From contig JALJCS010000039.1 of assembly GCA_023055355.1 (NCBI GenBank), forward strand, positions 1,205,501-1,269,500: a stretch of 64,000 nucleotides of DNA, read 5' to 3'. Shown here piece after piece: positions 23,201-33,480 of this stretch. The translations under genes were made by a program, and so were the position numbers. The notes under the pieces are model-generated. The model searched no databases. It saw nothing but the letters and a program-made list of their open reading frames with translations, and was not told where the DNA came from. The stretch is from Agelaius tricolor. Taxonomy: Eukaryota > Chordata > Aves > Passeriformes > Icteridae. Positions within the stretch are counted from its first letter, which is position 1. Every line of letters begins with the position of its first letter.

Positions 23201-24579
23201 GCAGTTATTAGAGCCTGAGCCACTGAGCAGTGGCTCCTCAGGTTCAGCCGCAGGCAGAGCCCACGCCTTGGCCGTTCCCCACTCCTGGCACAGCGCCGGA
23301 GTTTTCCCCAGAGCCGGCCCGGGCTCCGCTGGGCTGCGTCAATGGGGAACCTGTGCCAGTGCCTGACCGTGCTCTGGGTGAAAAACCTTTTCCTGATATG
23401 GAAATGAAACTTGCCCTGTCCCAGCTCCCTGCCCTTTTCTCAAGTGCTGTCACTGCTCCCAACAGTGACGAGAGCTGCAGCAGCCCCACTGATTCCCCTC
23501 AGGAGGATGTTGGAGACCACAATGACGCCCTTAACTCTCCTCCAGGCTGAACAGACTAGAGTGGCCTCAGCTGCACCTAGGGCTGCCCCTCCAGACCACA
23601 CTCCATCCTTGCAGTCCTCCTTTGCATTCTGGATAATAGCTTACTATCTTCTTCTATTGTGGTGCCCAAAACTGCCCCTGTCTGCTTACAGCACTTCTCC
23701 TGGCTGCTGCTTCAGGGTGCGGGCACCATAATCAGAGACACTGAACAGCTTCTCCTCCCAGAGTTATCCTTATCCTCTGTACTTCCACGTGTCTACCTTC
23801 CTGTTCACTGGGGAACCTCCCTATTTGTGGCCACCCATTGCTGTGCTCAGCAGGGACACAGTTTTGTTTGGACATAAGCTGCCACAGCCAGACAGGCAGC
23901 AACTGAAGCCGAGAATATCAGAGATTGGGCAGATTCTATTTTTTCCAGAATGCAGGAAAGAGAGTGAGAAAAGCACAAGGAAACATCACAGTGTTACTTT
24001 GCAATCTAATTGCCCTGGGAAACTCAGAAATGGATGGTGTTGTGGTGCTACTGCGAATGCCTTCCGTGAAAAAAATACATTTCAGGAAGGAGCAACATCA
24101 TCTGGCAGAGACCAAGTCTTGCCAGCAGTTTCTCCAGGTGCTCTGGCCATCATCCCCTGCAGGAAGGAGCACAGCCCCCAATGCAGGTGGGCTTTGGCTC
24201 CCTGTGGCACAGAAGCCCCCCGGGGGCACAGGTCTCTGGGGCAGGAGACGGGCACCAGGGCTGCCAGGGCTCGGGGGGTGGCAGCTCTGCTTGGGCGGGG
24301 ACTCTGCCACAGCTGCTGCTGTCAGCGCTGCCCGGGCCCCAGGGCTCAGAGCAGCATTCGTGCCCGGGCCCCCACGTTCCTTGCGTGTGTCACACCCGCA
24401 GGTTTAGCATGGCCACGGGCCGGGTCTGTCCCAAGGAGGCCGTGCCAGCTTCCCTGGAAGGCCCCATGCCCTTCCCAGCGCAGCTGCATTGGCAGCCCTG
24501 GGGGCTCCTTCTGCTGCCCTGAGCCCGCAGAGCAGGGCAGCGTTTGCTGATGCTCTGAGCCCTTCCTAAAGATCCTGTG
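23201..24579. other. Intergenic stretch before MROH copy 2, no gene
   Basis: Several open frames of 60-250 codons occur but none shows a recognisable domain or a splice pattern. GC content rises towards 24150-24540. I see no further repeat family here. Confidence 0.35.
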
Positions 24580-24900
24580 GGGCTGTCTTAGACACCTGGG
24601 GCCAGGCATTCCTTCCAGCCTGGGCCACTTTGGCTGGGCTGGGGGCGGCCCCAGGGCAGGCGGCAGTGTGTGCAAGGGCCCTGGGTGGCACGCTGCAGCA
24701 CGGTCACCGTGCCATGGAACGGAACCCGGTGTCCAAGGCCCCTTTGTGACACGTGGGAAATAGAAGCTTGCCCGGGAGCTGGGAGCCCGCAACAGGGCAC
24801 AACAGGACAGAGTGGTGCCGTGAGGAGCCCCTGCACAGCACGCTCGTTCCCGTCTGAGCCCGAGCTTTTCCGCAGCCTTGTTCCTGCAGCTGAGCTCGAG
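24580..24900 (+). other. 5' flank of MROH copy 2, shared with copy 1
   Basis: Homologous, inverted, to 14500-14830. It lies 170-490 bp upstream of the MROH copy 2 start codon. The shared flank shows that the inverted duplication took in the region upstream of the gene. Confidence 0.5.
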
Positions 24901-25206
24901 GCCAGAGCACAGGACTCGGTGACCCCGTGGCCTTGCAAGGCTTCTATTCTTCAGCTGCCCTCAAGGGCAGAGTGTGGGACTTGGTGCCCCGGAGCTTTCC
25001 CAGGGCACCTCTCCCGCAAGTAGCTCCAGTCAGAGACATGGAGCAGAGACCCCCGAGAGTACCCAAGATGGCCTGGCTGGAGGAGGAAGAGGAGGAAGAA
25101 GGCCCTGGAGCTGCCCCAGCACAGGAGACTGAGGAGGTGGTGCCATTCCAGCCACCGCAGGAGGGTGAGTGGCAGAGCTGGGCTGCAGGGCTGGAGCCTG
25201 CAGCCA

Positions 25207-25331
25207 ACTTGGCCCCATCCCATCCCATCCTATCCCATCCCATCTCATCCCATCCCGTCCCATGCCATGCCATTCCATGCCATGCCATGCCATGCCATGC
25301 CATCCCATCCCATCCCATACCATCCCATGCA
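25207..25331 (+). repeat. Pentanucleotide array in MROH copy 2 intron 1
   Basis: CATCC-type units then CATGC-type units, the reverse complement of the units in copy 1 as expected for an inverted gene. It is shorter (about 25 units) and more interrupted than the copy 1 array. Confidence 0.9.
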
Positions 25332-28300
25332 ATCCCCTGGGGAAATGCCCACGGACAGGATGGAAGAGGGCCTGGGCAGACACCCCGCAGTGGCCGTGCT
25401 CCATCCCCTGGGGCATCCTGGGGCTCTCCCAGCCTGGGGGGCCCAGGGCTGGGCTGTGTTCTCCGGCCTCTCCCGCAGCCCCTCAGCTCTGGCTGCGCTC
25501 GCTCTTTGCCAGGTGAAGCCCTGGAGCGCACACAAGAGCAGGAATCCAGCCGTGGCCGCTTCTGCAGCACAGCGCAGGTACCTGCAGCCACCCCCAGCTG
25601 GGCTGGGCATGCTGTCCCTGCTCAGCCCAGCACCGTGTGTGCAGCACTCCATGCAACATCCCCGGCTTCCTGCCCTCCTCCTACAGTTCATCTGCAAATT
25701 CCTAAAGAGAATGCAGGAGGAAGAGACCATCGCCATGGGCACTGGGCTCCAAGCATACTCGCCCATGTTCCAAACCAAGACCAGTGCTGCCCTCCTGTGT
25801 ATGCTTGTAGAGGAAGGTTTTTACTATCCAGACCAAGTAAGCAGCCTGTGAGCAGGGTTTGATCCTCCCAGGAATTGCTTGGCCTCCCAAGCCACGCATG
25901 CTGGTTGCTGTGAGCCTTTGAGGCCACATGGCATTGCGCGGGGAAGGGAAGCACTTCTCTGGGCAAGATGGGAACATTGCTCCCTCTGGCAGCTTCCCAA
26001 GTCTTCCTGTGCCTTCTGCAGGTGCCCGCCATGGTGAGGTTCATCCACCAGTGGCTCGTGGCCAATGACTGTGCTGAGCCCAGGCTGGACGAGGCCCTGC
26101 TGGATCTGACGGAAGCACAGCCAGATGACGCAGTCCTGACGCTCCTGCGTGTGGCTCCATCCTGTGACAGGTATGGGGCCCACCTGCCCAGAGGGCTCAG
26201 GCCTCCCCAGCCCATCACCCTGTACAGCCTGCCGCAGGTGTCGGAGCAACAGAGACTTCCAGGGCCCTCTGGCTGCTGCCTTTCCCAGCCCTGGCACGTC
26301 GGCCCCTGAGCCTGCTGCCATGCTCCCTCCCTGCCCCTCAGGGCTCTGTCCCCACAGGCCTGGGCTGCCTGGCTGCTGCTGGCCAGGGCCAGTGGGCAGA
26401 GGCAGAACTGGCAGCCAGCTCAGCTCCCCCCGGTGCTGTGTCTGAGACCCCACCTGAGACAGAGCTCTGACCCCGCAGAGCTGCCATGGCCATGTGGAAG
26501 ACCATCATGGGCTCAGCCAGGACTGCGGAGCTGGCACAGCTGACCCTCCTGGATGTGCTGGGGAGCTGGCCAGAGTACAGCACGTGCACCTCCGATGGGG
26601 ACCAAACGGCTGTCTTTGGCCTGGCTGTGAGTTTCTGCAAGTGGCCTTTGCTGGCCCCAAGGCCGCCTCTCCAGAGCTCTCCATCCTCCTTCCCCCACTG
26701 CATCTGCCTGCCTCAGGCAGAGGCCTGAAACCTGGCCCAGGGGCAGCTTCAGGCCCAGCTGGCCCCGTGCTCCCCCTGCCTCTCTCCAGGCCTCTCCCTG
26801 CCACGCTCGGGCTCTGCCACATGGACGCCTGGGCACTGAGCGCTGTCCCGGGGGGGCTTTGTCCTTTGCAGGCAACCGTGGTGATGTGGTGATGTGGAAG
26901 ATCCTGCAGGTGCCCTGTCTGCCACGGATATTGAAGGTGTATTTCCCCCGCCTATTTGTGCATCTGCTCTTCCAAGTGTTCTCCAGCACAGAAGAGATGC
27001 CAGAGGAGGTCGATGCCTTCTGGAAGGGATGCCAGCAAGAGCACGGCCTTGCTACCAGCCCGAACAGGTGCTCCATGCCACTCCTCCTGTCCCTGCCACG
27101 TGGCCTGCCAAGGAGCCAGTGCTGCCAGTGTGACCTGGCCTTTGCTGTGCACACAGGTTTGCAGTGCGCACCCTGAAGTGCCTGCTCTGCCTTCTCCGCT
27201 GTGAGCATGTGGTGGTGGCAATGGAACGCAGGTGTGGCTGGGACACGCTGCTCTCTCTTGACACCCACCACTTTGCCGTGGCTCTGCTGGCCAGGTAAGA
27301 GCCCCTTCTCCCCACTGCCTCTGACATTTGTGCTCTGTGCCCAGGTGTCCCCCAAACTGCCCATGATCATGGGCCAGAGGGCCTTGTCACTGAAGGATGG
27401 CCAAGCAGACTAGAAAAGGCTGGCAGAGGAGGGTGCCCATGAGCAACCAACTCCTAAATGGCCCACGTCCCCTTTCTGGAAGGGTGGTGGGGAAAGATGA
27501 GAACTCTGAGAGTCACTCCTGGCAGAGATTTTCCCCACTGGCTCAGGGTCTTGTTTACTTTTTCCTCTCTTTAGAGAAATTTGCCAGTCAGCCATACACT
27601 TCTGTTCCGGGATTGCATTCTACCTGCTTGCCCTGCTCGGCCAAGAGATGCCATCCTGGGATTTCCCTGCCCTGGCATTCCTTGTGGAGGTGAGCCTCAA
27701 GGCCAGCACTGCCTCACAGCTCTCTGCCCTCTCGTAGGCACAGCTGCCAGGACGGTGCCCATGCCCTGTGCTGCTGCCTGGGCCCAGCCCTGTGCAGTTC
27801 CGGGCTCCTGCCGGCCGGCTCCCTGTCAATGCCCGGTGCCTTTCAGGTCCTCGAGTGCCTGGACTTGAGGGAATGCAGTGACAGTGTTCTGGAGATCATG
27901 GCACGGAACCTGCAGAGCGAGCACAGGGCCAGGCGTTACTTGGCACTCAGAGGCCTGGTAGTGCTGGGCAAGAATCCCTTGATGGTGAGAAGGGGGCAGT
28001 GGCTGAAGCCGTGCAGGCAGCATGGGGCTGGGCAAGGCAGTCATTTGGCCTTGCCTGGGCTTGGGGCGCTGGGGCAGCTGCTCCCAGATCTCCTGCCTCC
28101 CGCTTCACTTCAGCTGCCCCAGTGCTTTGGGACAGGCCTTTGGCCTCTGGGCCCTGCAGCAGCAGGCTGGCCTTTCACCAACTTGTGTTCCGCACAGGCT
28201 GAAAAAATGGGGAGCCTGACTGAAAGTCTTGTGGAGCTCCTGCAGGAAAATGATAGCCACATGATCAGGACGAGCATTCTTCTACTCAGATATTTGCTCC

Positions 28301-29973
28301 TGGATAATGGTGCCCCAATAGCCACCCCCATTGCCCTGCAGCTGGCTGAGGCGCTCCTGAAACTCTTTGACCACGTAAGGCTCTGTGCCCACAGCCTCGG
28401 CCACCGGCTGCTGCCCGGACACTTGGTGCCCTGTGCAGATGCAGGCCTGTGCCCTGGGGGCCTGAAGCACCTGATGCTGAGGACTTTTGCCCTTCCTTTC
28501 ATAAAGGATGATATCCAGGTGCAGCTGAACTGCATGTGTGTCTTTCAAGAGATGCTGGACTTATTAACAGAAGATGGAAGAAAGGCCCTGAAGTCCCACG
28601 TGCGCCAGAGCCTGGTGCCACTCTACTTGCACTGCCATGATGAGAATAAGATTGTTGCTAAGGTGACGACCTGTGGCCACCTGCTGTCCCCCTGGGAGGG
28701 GACTGGGCTGCCTCCTGCCCTGGCACCTTGCAGGCTGCAGCCTCCTCCAGGCTGTGGCACTGGGATGCTCCTGTGCCCTGGCCTGTGGGGCCATCTGTGC
28801 CTCTCTGCTGCTCTCCAGGCCTCCTGCGTAGTACTGCATTCTTCAGCCAGATTCCTAAAGAGGAGGAATCTCGAAGAAATGCTCCAGGTGGATCAGACAT
28901 GGAGGTTTGGCGAGTGCCTGGTAAGAGAAGCCGAGAACCCCCAAGCTCAGCCTGGAGAAGGCCCCTGAGGGCGGTGCTCAGGTGCGGGGCCGGGCAGCTG
29001 TGCCCCTGCCCGCTGCTGCAGCCAGAGGCCGCGGGGGCTCTTCTCCAGGCTCCCGTGGGCCCCAGCCGGGTGCCCATGGAGCCCCGGCCCGGCGGGGCTG
29101 CGGGCCGGCACCGCGGCTTCCCGGGCAGCAGCCGGCCCTCTTTCCCCTGCCCTCGGGAGCCTTTGGCCAGAGGCTGCTGGCCGCGCCTCAGGCCTGTGCG
29201 GCCAGGGGAGGCCGGGGCTGGGCGCAGGCAGCGCCCGGCCCAGGGGCTGAGCCCGCGCCAACCCTTCCCTCCTGCCGCTCTTTGCAGCTGGCAGAGGACA
29301 GGAGCAGAGCGGCCGAGCACCTGCGCCAGGCCCTGCGCTACCTGCGGAGCCCACAGGAGCCCCTGCGAGAGGCGGCCATCAGGTTCATGGGTGAGCCACT
29401 CCCAGCTCCCTCCTTGGCCCGGCCCGCCGCAGCTCGGCCCCAGCCCCGCCTGCTGCCCCGGCAGCGCCGGCCGGGCCCGGCGCCGTGGAGCCCCGCCCGG
29501 CCTGGGCATTGCTGCTGCCGCCCTCTGGCAGCCGTGCCCTGGGGCGGCAGCGTGCGCCAAGGGCCCGGGCTGAGCCCTGCCGGGCCAGCAGCCCGTGTGG
29601 CCACAGCGCCGGCAGCGCCGCCGGCAGGGAGCTGTGCCGCTGGCACCCTGACAGGCTCTGTGTTCACAGGCATGGCCGGGCGGCACCTGCGGGGGCAGCA
29701 GCAAGAGCTGCAGCTGATCTGCACTGGTGAGTGAGGCCAGCGGGCTGACAGCGGGGGCTGCCGGGGACAGCTGCAAGCCCTGCCCCGGCTGCGGAGGGCT
29801 CTGCTCCCGGGGGCAGAGCACCCTGAGATTTCAGGGCCACGTGGCCCTTTCTTGGCCAGCAGCTCCGGGCTGATCCCCTTGCTCCTGCTCCATGGCAAGA
29901 GCCGGCTGGGAAGGCTCTGGCAGCAGGCTCTCCTTGGCTCCCCACAGATCTGGGATCTGACCTTGGCTCTGTT

Positions 29974-30712
29974 ATGTTTGCCCAATTATCCCATCATAAA
30001 AAACCAAACAATATTTGAGATAGCAGCAATTTTAATTGAATAGTTTAGAAAATATATCTTGACAATATAATTTGATTTAAAATAAGCGATAATTTGGTTC
30101 CAATAATAGCACGTAAGCAATGGATAACTGCGGGCCATGGAGTGCAGGACCCTTGCCACCTCATGTATGAGCTTTCCAAGTGAAGATTCCCCCCTTTTAT
30201 GCCATGTGTCAATGTCATCTCCTCCCATTTTCAATTCATCACACTTCTACCTCCGCCCTCATCACCACCTTTACCGCGCACGCTCCACCGCTTGTTTTGG
30301 TTGTTGTACAAGTCTTTGGGGGTCATTTTTTGATGAAGGCCTCTCTTCTTCCTCCACAATGTCCTTTAATTCACCTTTGGGTTACACATGCGCACCAAGC
30401 CAGTACAATGTAATCCAAAACTAACATATTACTACATTTAAGCATCAAAGCAATAAATCTCTTACAGCTGGCGTTTTCCTGGGACCCAACCAGATTTTCC
30501 CTTCTTTCTGTAATTTTCAGTAACTGTTATCTCCTGCATTTTCCTCCTGTCCTTGAACATCTGCAGGGAGGGGGCGGTGGAACCCCTCCTCTCCCTTTTT
30601 TCTTGGCATTACAACTTTTAACTGTTTTATTATTCTTTCCAAATATTAATTACTGCATCAATATTGATTACTGTTTCAATTTTGTCAGCACAAATCATAC
30701 CTATTTACCACA
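29974..30712 (-). mobile_element. LTR of family L2 inside MROH copy 2 intron 14
   Basis: About 740 bp of AT-rich sequence interrupts intron 14, which is 290 bp in copy 1. It is flanked by gctctgtt at 29966-29973 and 30713-30720, a likely target-site duplication. The minus strand begins TGTGGTAAATAGG. Related copies are at 47082-47527 (plus strand) and 54646-55273 (minus strand), sharing agcagcaattttaattga and the cagcacaaatca block. Confidence 0.65.
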
Positions 30713-31525
30713 GCTCTGTTCCTCTCTCTTGCAGCCCTTGAAAGCCTGACGGAGGACATGAGCAGTGCTGTGTCAGAGCGCATTTCAAACACTGCATGTC
30801 CTCCGAGCAACAGCCAGTGGGCGATATTCCATCTTCCAGAGGCTGCACGATCAGCTGCGCAGGGCATGGATCACTCGGCCCCGTCTGTCACGGCTCGGCT
30901 GGCTGCACTGCTGGAGCTCTGAGGAGAGCTGATCTGGGAGGCTCTCTTTGCTGGGGCAACCTGAGCCAGTGGGGATTTTTAGTTTTCTTTAAGATTTTTC
31001 TGTTGTTCCATTCTATTTTTTACCCTATGTAAATATAGACTGTGTTATAATACAAAGAATCTCAGGAGACTTTTTTTTCTGCCCAGGGTCTGTAGGGCAG
31101 AGGGGAAGAGGGGGAAAAGGGTGCTTGTGCTCAGCCAGCTGCCCAGGCATGTGGTGGGCAAGGGGAAATGGCCAGAAGCCCCTTGGCCTGTGGTGGTTCT
31201 GCTGAAGCCTTTGTGCTGCCCACAGAGCGGCTGGGCAGGGGCCGGAGCTGCGGGGATCCCTGCCAGAGCGGTGCCTGGAGATGGCCACAAGGCCTGTGCC
31301 AGGCAGGAAGCGCCATCCGTGTCCTCCCGCCCGTGTGCTGCTGCCTGCCTTGCCGAGGGCTCCCAGGTGCCTCTGGATGGGGCTGCTCTGGAGCTGCTGT
31401 GGGGCTGTGGCGCTGCTGCCGGGCAGCTTGGCCGGGCTGGGGCAGGGCCTGAGGGGCTGGGGCGCTGGCAAGCCCTGAGCAATGGGCTGTCAGAGGCCAC
31501 AAGCAGCCCCCTGGCAGCTGCCTTG
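30258..31525 (+). repeat. Inverted-repeat arm A, left
   Basis: Matches the reverse complement of 46262-47527. The shared segment contains most of the L2 LTR, MROH exon 15, and about 590 bp downstream of the gene. In the 200 nt of the last exon I count about five differences, so identity there is near 97%. Confidence 0.85.
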
Positions 31526-32219
31526 TTCCTGACAGCCGGCTGCTCTGGTGCTTCCTCACTGGGCGGTTGGAGGGACCCCCTGGAATCAGGCGTGGAACCC
31601 TGGTGCCGGCCTTTCAGGGCTGTGAGGGCAGGAGTTGTGGGGCTGCGCGTGTGCCCTCCCTGTGCTCCGGACTGGAGCCCCCAGCCCGTCAGCCTTAGGC
31701 ATGGAGCTCCACTGTCTGCTCTCCGAGTCTTGTTCCTGTTGCTGTGGGGGAGGCCGAGTTCTGTGGCTTTAGGCCCCATTGAGCCAGAAGAGCAGCAGCT
31801 TTGAGCCCAGAGAGGCCACAGAAATGCCCTCTGGACAAAGGGCATTGCTGGCATTCCCAGGGCAGGGACACATGAGAGTGGCAGGCACCTTCGGGTGCCA
31901 CGCTGGCTTTGCACTGGGTCACCTCCCTGTGTGCAGGGCTGGCTCTTTGCTTTGCTGTCCTTGGCCTTTTGCTGTCGTGCTCCTTTGGCTGCCTGCAGCA
32001 AGGGGCAGCCCTGTAAGGAGGGTGAAAGGCCCTGTCTCCAACATCTCAAGGGGGAAATGGAGCTCTCCCGGCCCTCAGCCCATGCTGTAAGCAGAGCAGA
32101 ACCTGTTCCCCAGCCCTGGCTTTCTGCTTGCTGCTGGCCCCTGGCCACCATGACCCACTGCACTCGCTCTGAGTCGCCCACAGGATGGCTGGTGCCTCTT
32201 GGTTTGCTGATGGGACGTG
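31526..32219. other. GC-moderate stretch, no gene
   Basis: No recognisable gene. It lies between arm A and a degenerate minisatellite. A long minus-strand open frame overlaps arm A and this stretch but shows no domain. Confidence 0.35.
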
Positions 32220-32580
32220 AGGGTCACTGAGAGAAAAGTGGGTGTCCCAATGCTGAGGGCACATGGGGTCACTGAGCAGACTTGAGGCTTCCCCAGCAGG
32301 TTGCAGGTGCCTTTCTGTCACTGAAGGGAAGGCAGATGCCCCGTGGGTCGCTGAGGTGTCATGACAGTCTCTGAATGGGATGCAGATGCCCTGCATGCCA
32401 CTGAGCCAGCGAGAGTCCCTGAGGGGAGGCGGGTGTCTGTCGTGTCCCCCAGGGTGAGGCGGTGTCACTGAGAGAAAGGGAGGGGGACACGGGCACGCCG
32501 CGTGTGGCTGAGCGCACATGCCGCTGGCTGAAGGGACGCCAGGGCCGCTGAAGGGCCGTGGGCTCGCCCTGAGGGACACG
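32220..32580 (+). repeat. Degenerate minisatellite
   Basis: About eight diverged units of 40-50 bp follow one another, each containing a version of gtcactgag followed by a purine run and gatgcc or gggtgt. The units are too diverged for a precise consensus by eye. Confidence 0.5.
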
Positions 32581-32815
32581 GCAGGGCCGGGCCGCTCCCC
32601 GCTGCGCCGCCGCCGCCCGCTCCCCGCCGCAGGGAGCGTTTCCCGCCCAGGCGCGGGCGGCCCCGCCCCGCCGCTCCCCTCAGCCGCGGGCGGCAACTCG
32701 AACCCGCTGGGGCCGCCCCGCGGGGCCGGGCGCCGGGCGGCCTTGCAGAAGCCCTGGGGGAGCTGCCCTGGGGCTGCCCTGGGGCTGCCCTGGGGCTGCC
32801 CTGCGCTCATACACA
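32500..32815. other. CpG-rich block with CCTGGGGCTGC repeats
   Basis: Very GC- and CpG-rich with cgccgccgccgcccgc at its centre. It ends in four near-perfect ctggggctgcc units (32753-32802). It could be a small CpG island, but no exon with a start codon and splice donor is evident next to it. Confidence 0.4.
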
Positions 32816-33189
32816 CCGAGGAGCATGGGCCAGGCTTGCCTCAGCACCAGGGAGTGTTTCACTTGGCCGGGGTAAAGCTGCAGTAGCTTCCAGGGAGAGA
32901 ACTTCATAGCACAGGAATGCTGGAATTACCTGGTGCCACCTGTAGGGCACGGAATGAACATTTGGGCTTTCCAGTTGCGGTAATCACTGGACTGTGAGAA
33001 TAATGAAATCAGAGGTGAACTGTTGAGTACATGTAGTAGATATTTGAGCAGGAAAATTTAAGGTGATCTCTAGGGAAAAAAATTACTTTTGAGGAAAAGT
33101 CTGAGTAATTTCTAGAGGGCACATGGAGATCATTTTGTGACAAAACCTGAGGTAAATGTTAGGGCAAAGACAGAACGTTTGGGGGTAAA

Positions 33190-33480
33190 ATCTCAGGTTC
33201 TCTGGCTTCCCACTGCCTCATCCCATGCCCCAGCAGGGGAGCTTTGCCCTCCCTGTGCCCAGCCAGCCCAGCCTGGGCACCTCAGGGGTGCCCCCACCCT
33301 CCTGCTGAGGCCCGGCTTGGAGGGCTCTGCCGCAGGCCTGGGAGACGCTCTGGGGAAGCGCCAGAGCAGCCGGGTGCCAGGGACAAGGCGGCTGCCTGGG
33401 GGCTGCTTGTGCCCTCTGACACCCAATTCCTCAGGGCTTCCCAGCGCCCCGGCTCCTCAGGGGCCTCCTGGTGTTCTGCC
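33190..33480 (-). repeat. Diverged third copy of the arm A outer segment
   Basis: The part 33350-33465 matches the reverse complement of 31435-31550 and also the plus strand of 46255-46345 (shared: ggcggctgcc, gggggctgcttgtg, cctctgaca, cagggctt). It is more diverged than the two arms are from each other, so it is an older copy in the orientation of the right arm. Confidence 0.6.

Larger units (their letters stand above)
25068..30932 (+). pseudogene. MROH-like gene, copy 2, with two frameshifts
   Basis: Exons: 25068-25164, 25513-25577, 25687-25836, 26022-26170, 26479-26626, 26872-27067, 27157-27294, 27575-27689, 27847-27984, 28198-28374, 28507-28662, 28819-28920, 29288-29390, 29670-29726, 30735-30932. 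Splice sites are GT/AG throughout, and 12 of the 15 exons have the same length as in copy 1. Exon 1 is shorter with an acidic Glu run, and exon 9 has three extra codons. Exon 6 has a tandem 8 bp duplication (gtgatgtg at 26881-26888 and 26889-26896) that shifts the frame and gives TGA at 26890-26892. Exon 15 lacks 2 bp near 30779 compared with the third copy at 46860-47059, changing the C-terminus and moving the stop to 30920-30922. Intron 14 holds an LTR. A shorter product from a later start is possible, but the full protein is lost. Confidence 0.75.

Noticed and set aside
25068..30932. Calling MROH copy 2 a working gene
   Set aside because: Exon 6 has an in-frame TGA after an 8 bp duplication and exon 15 is shifted by 2 bp relative to the third copy.
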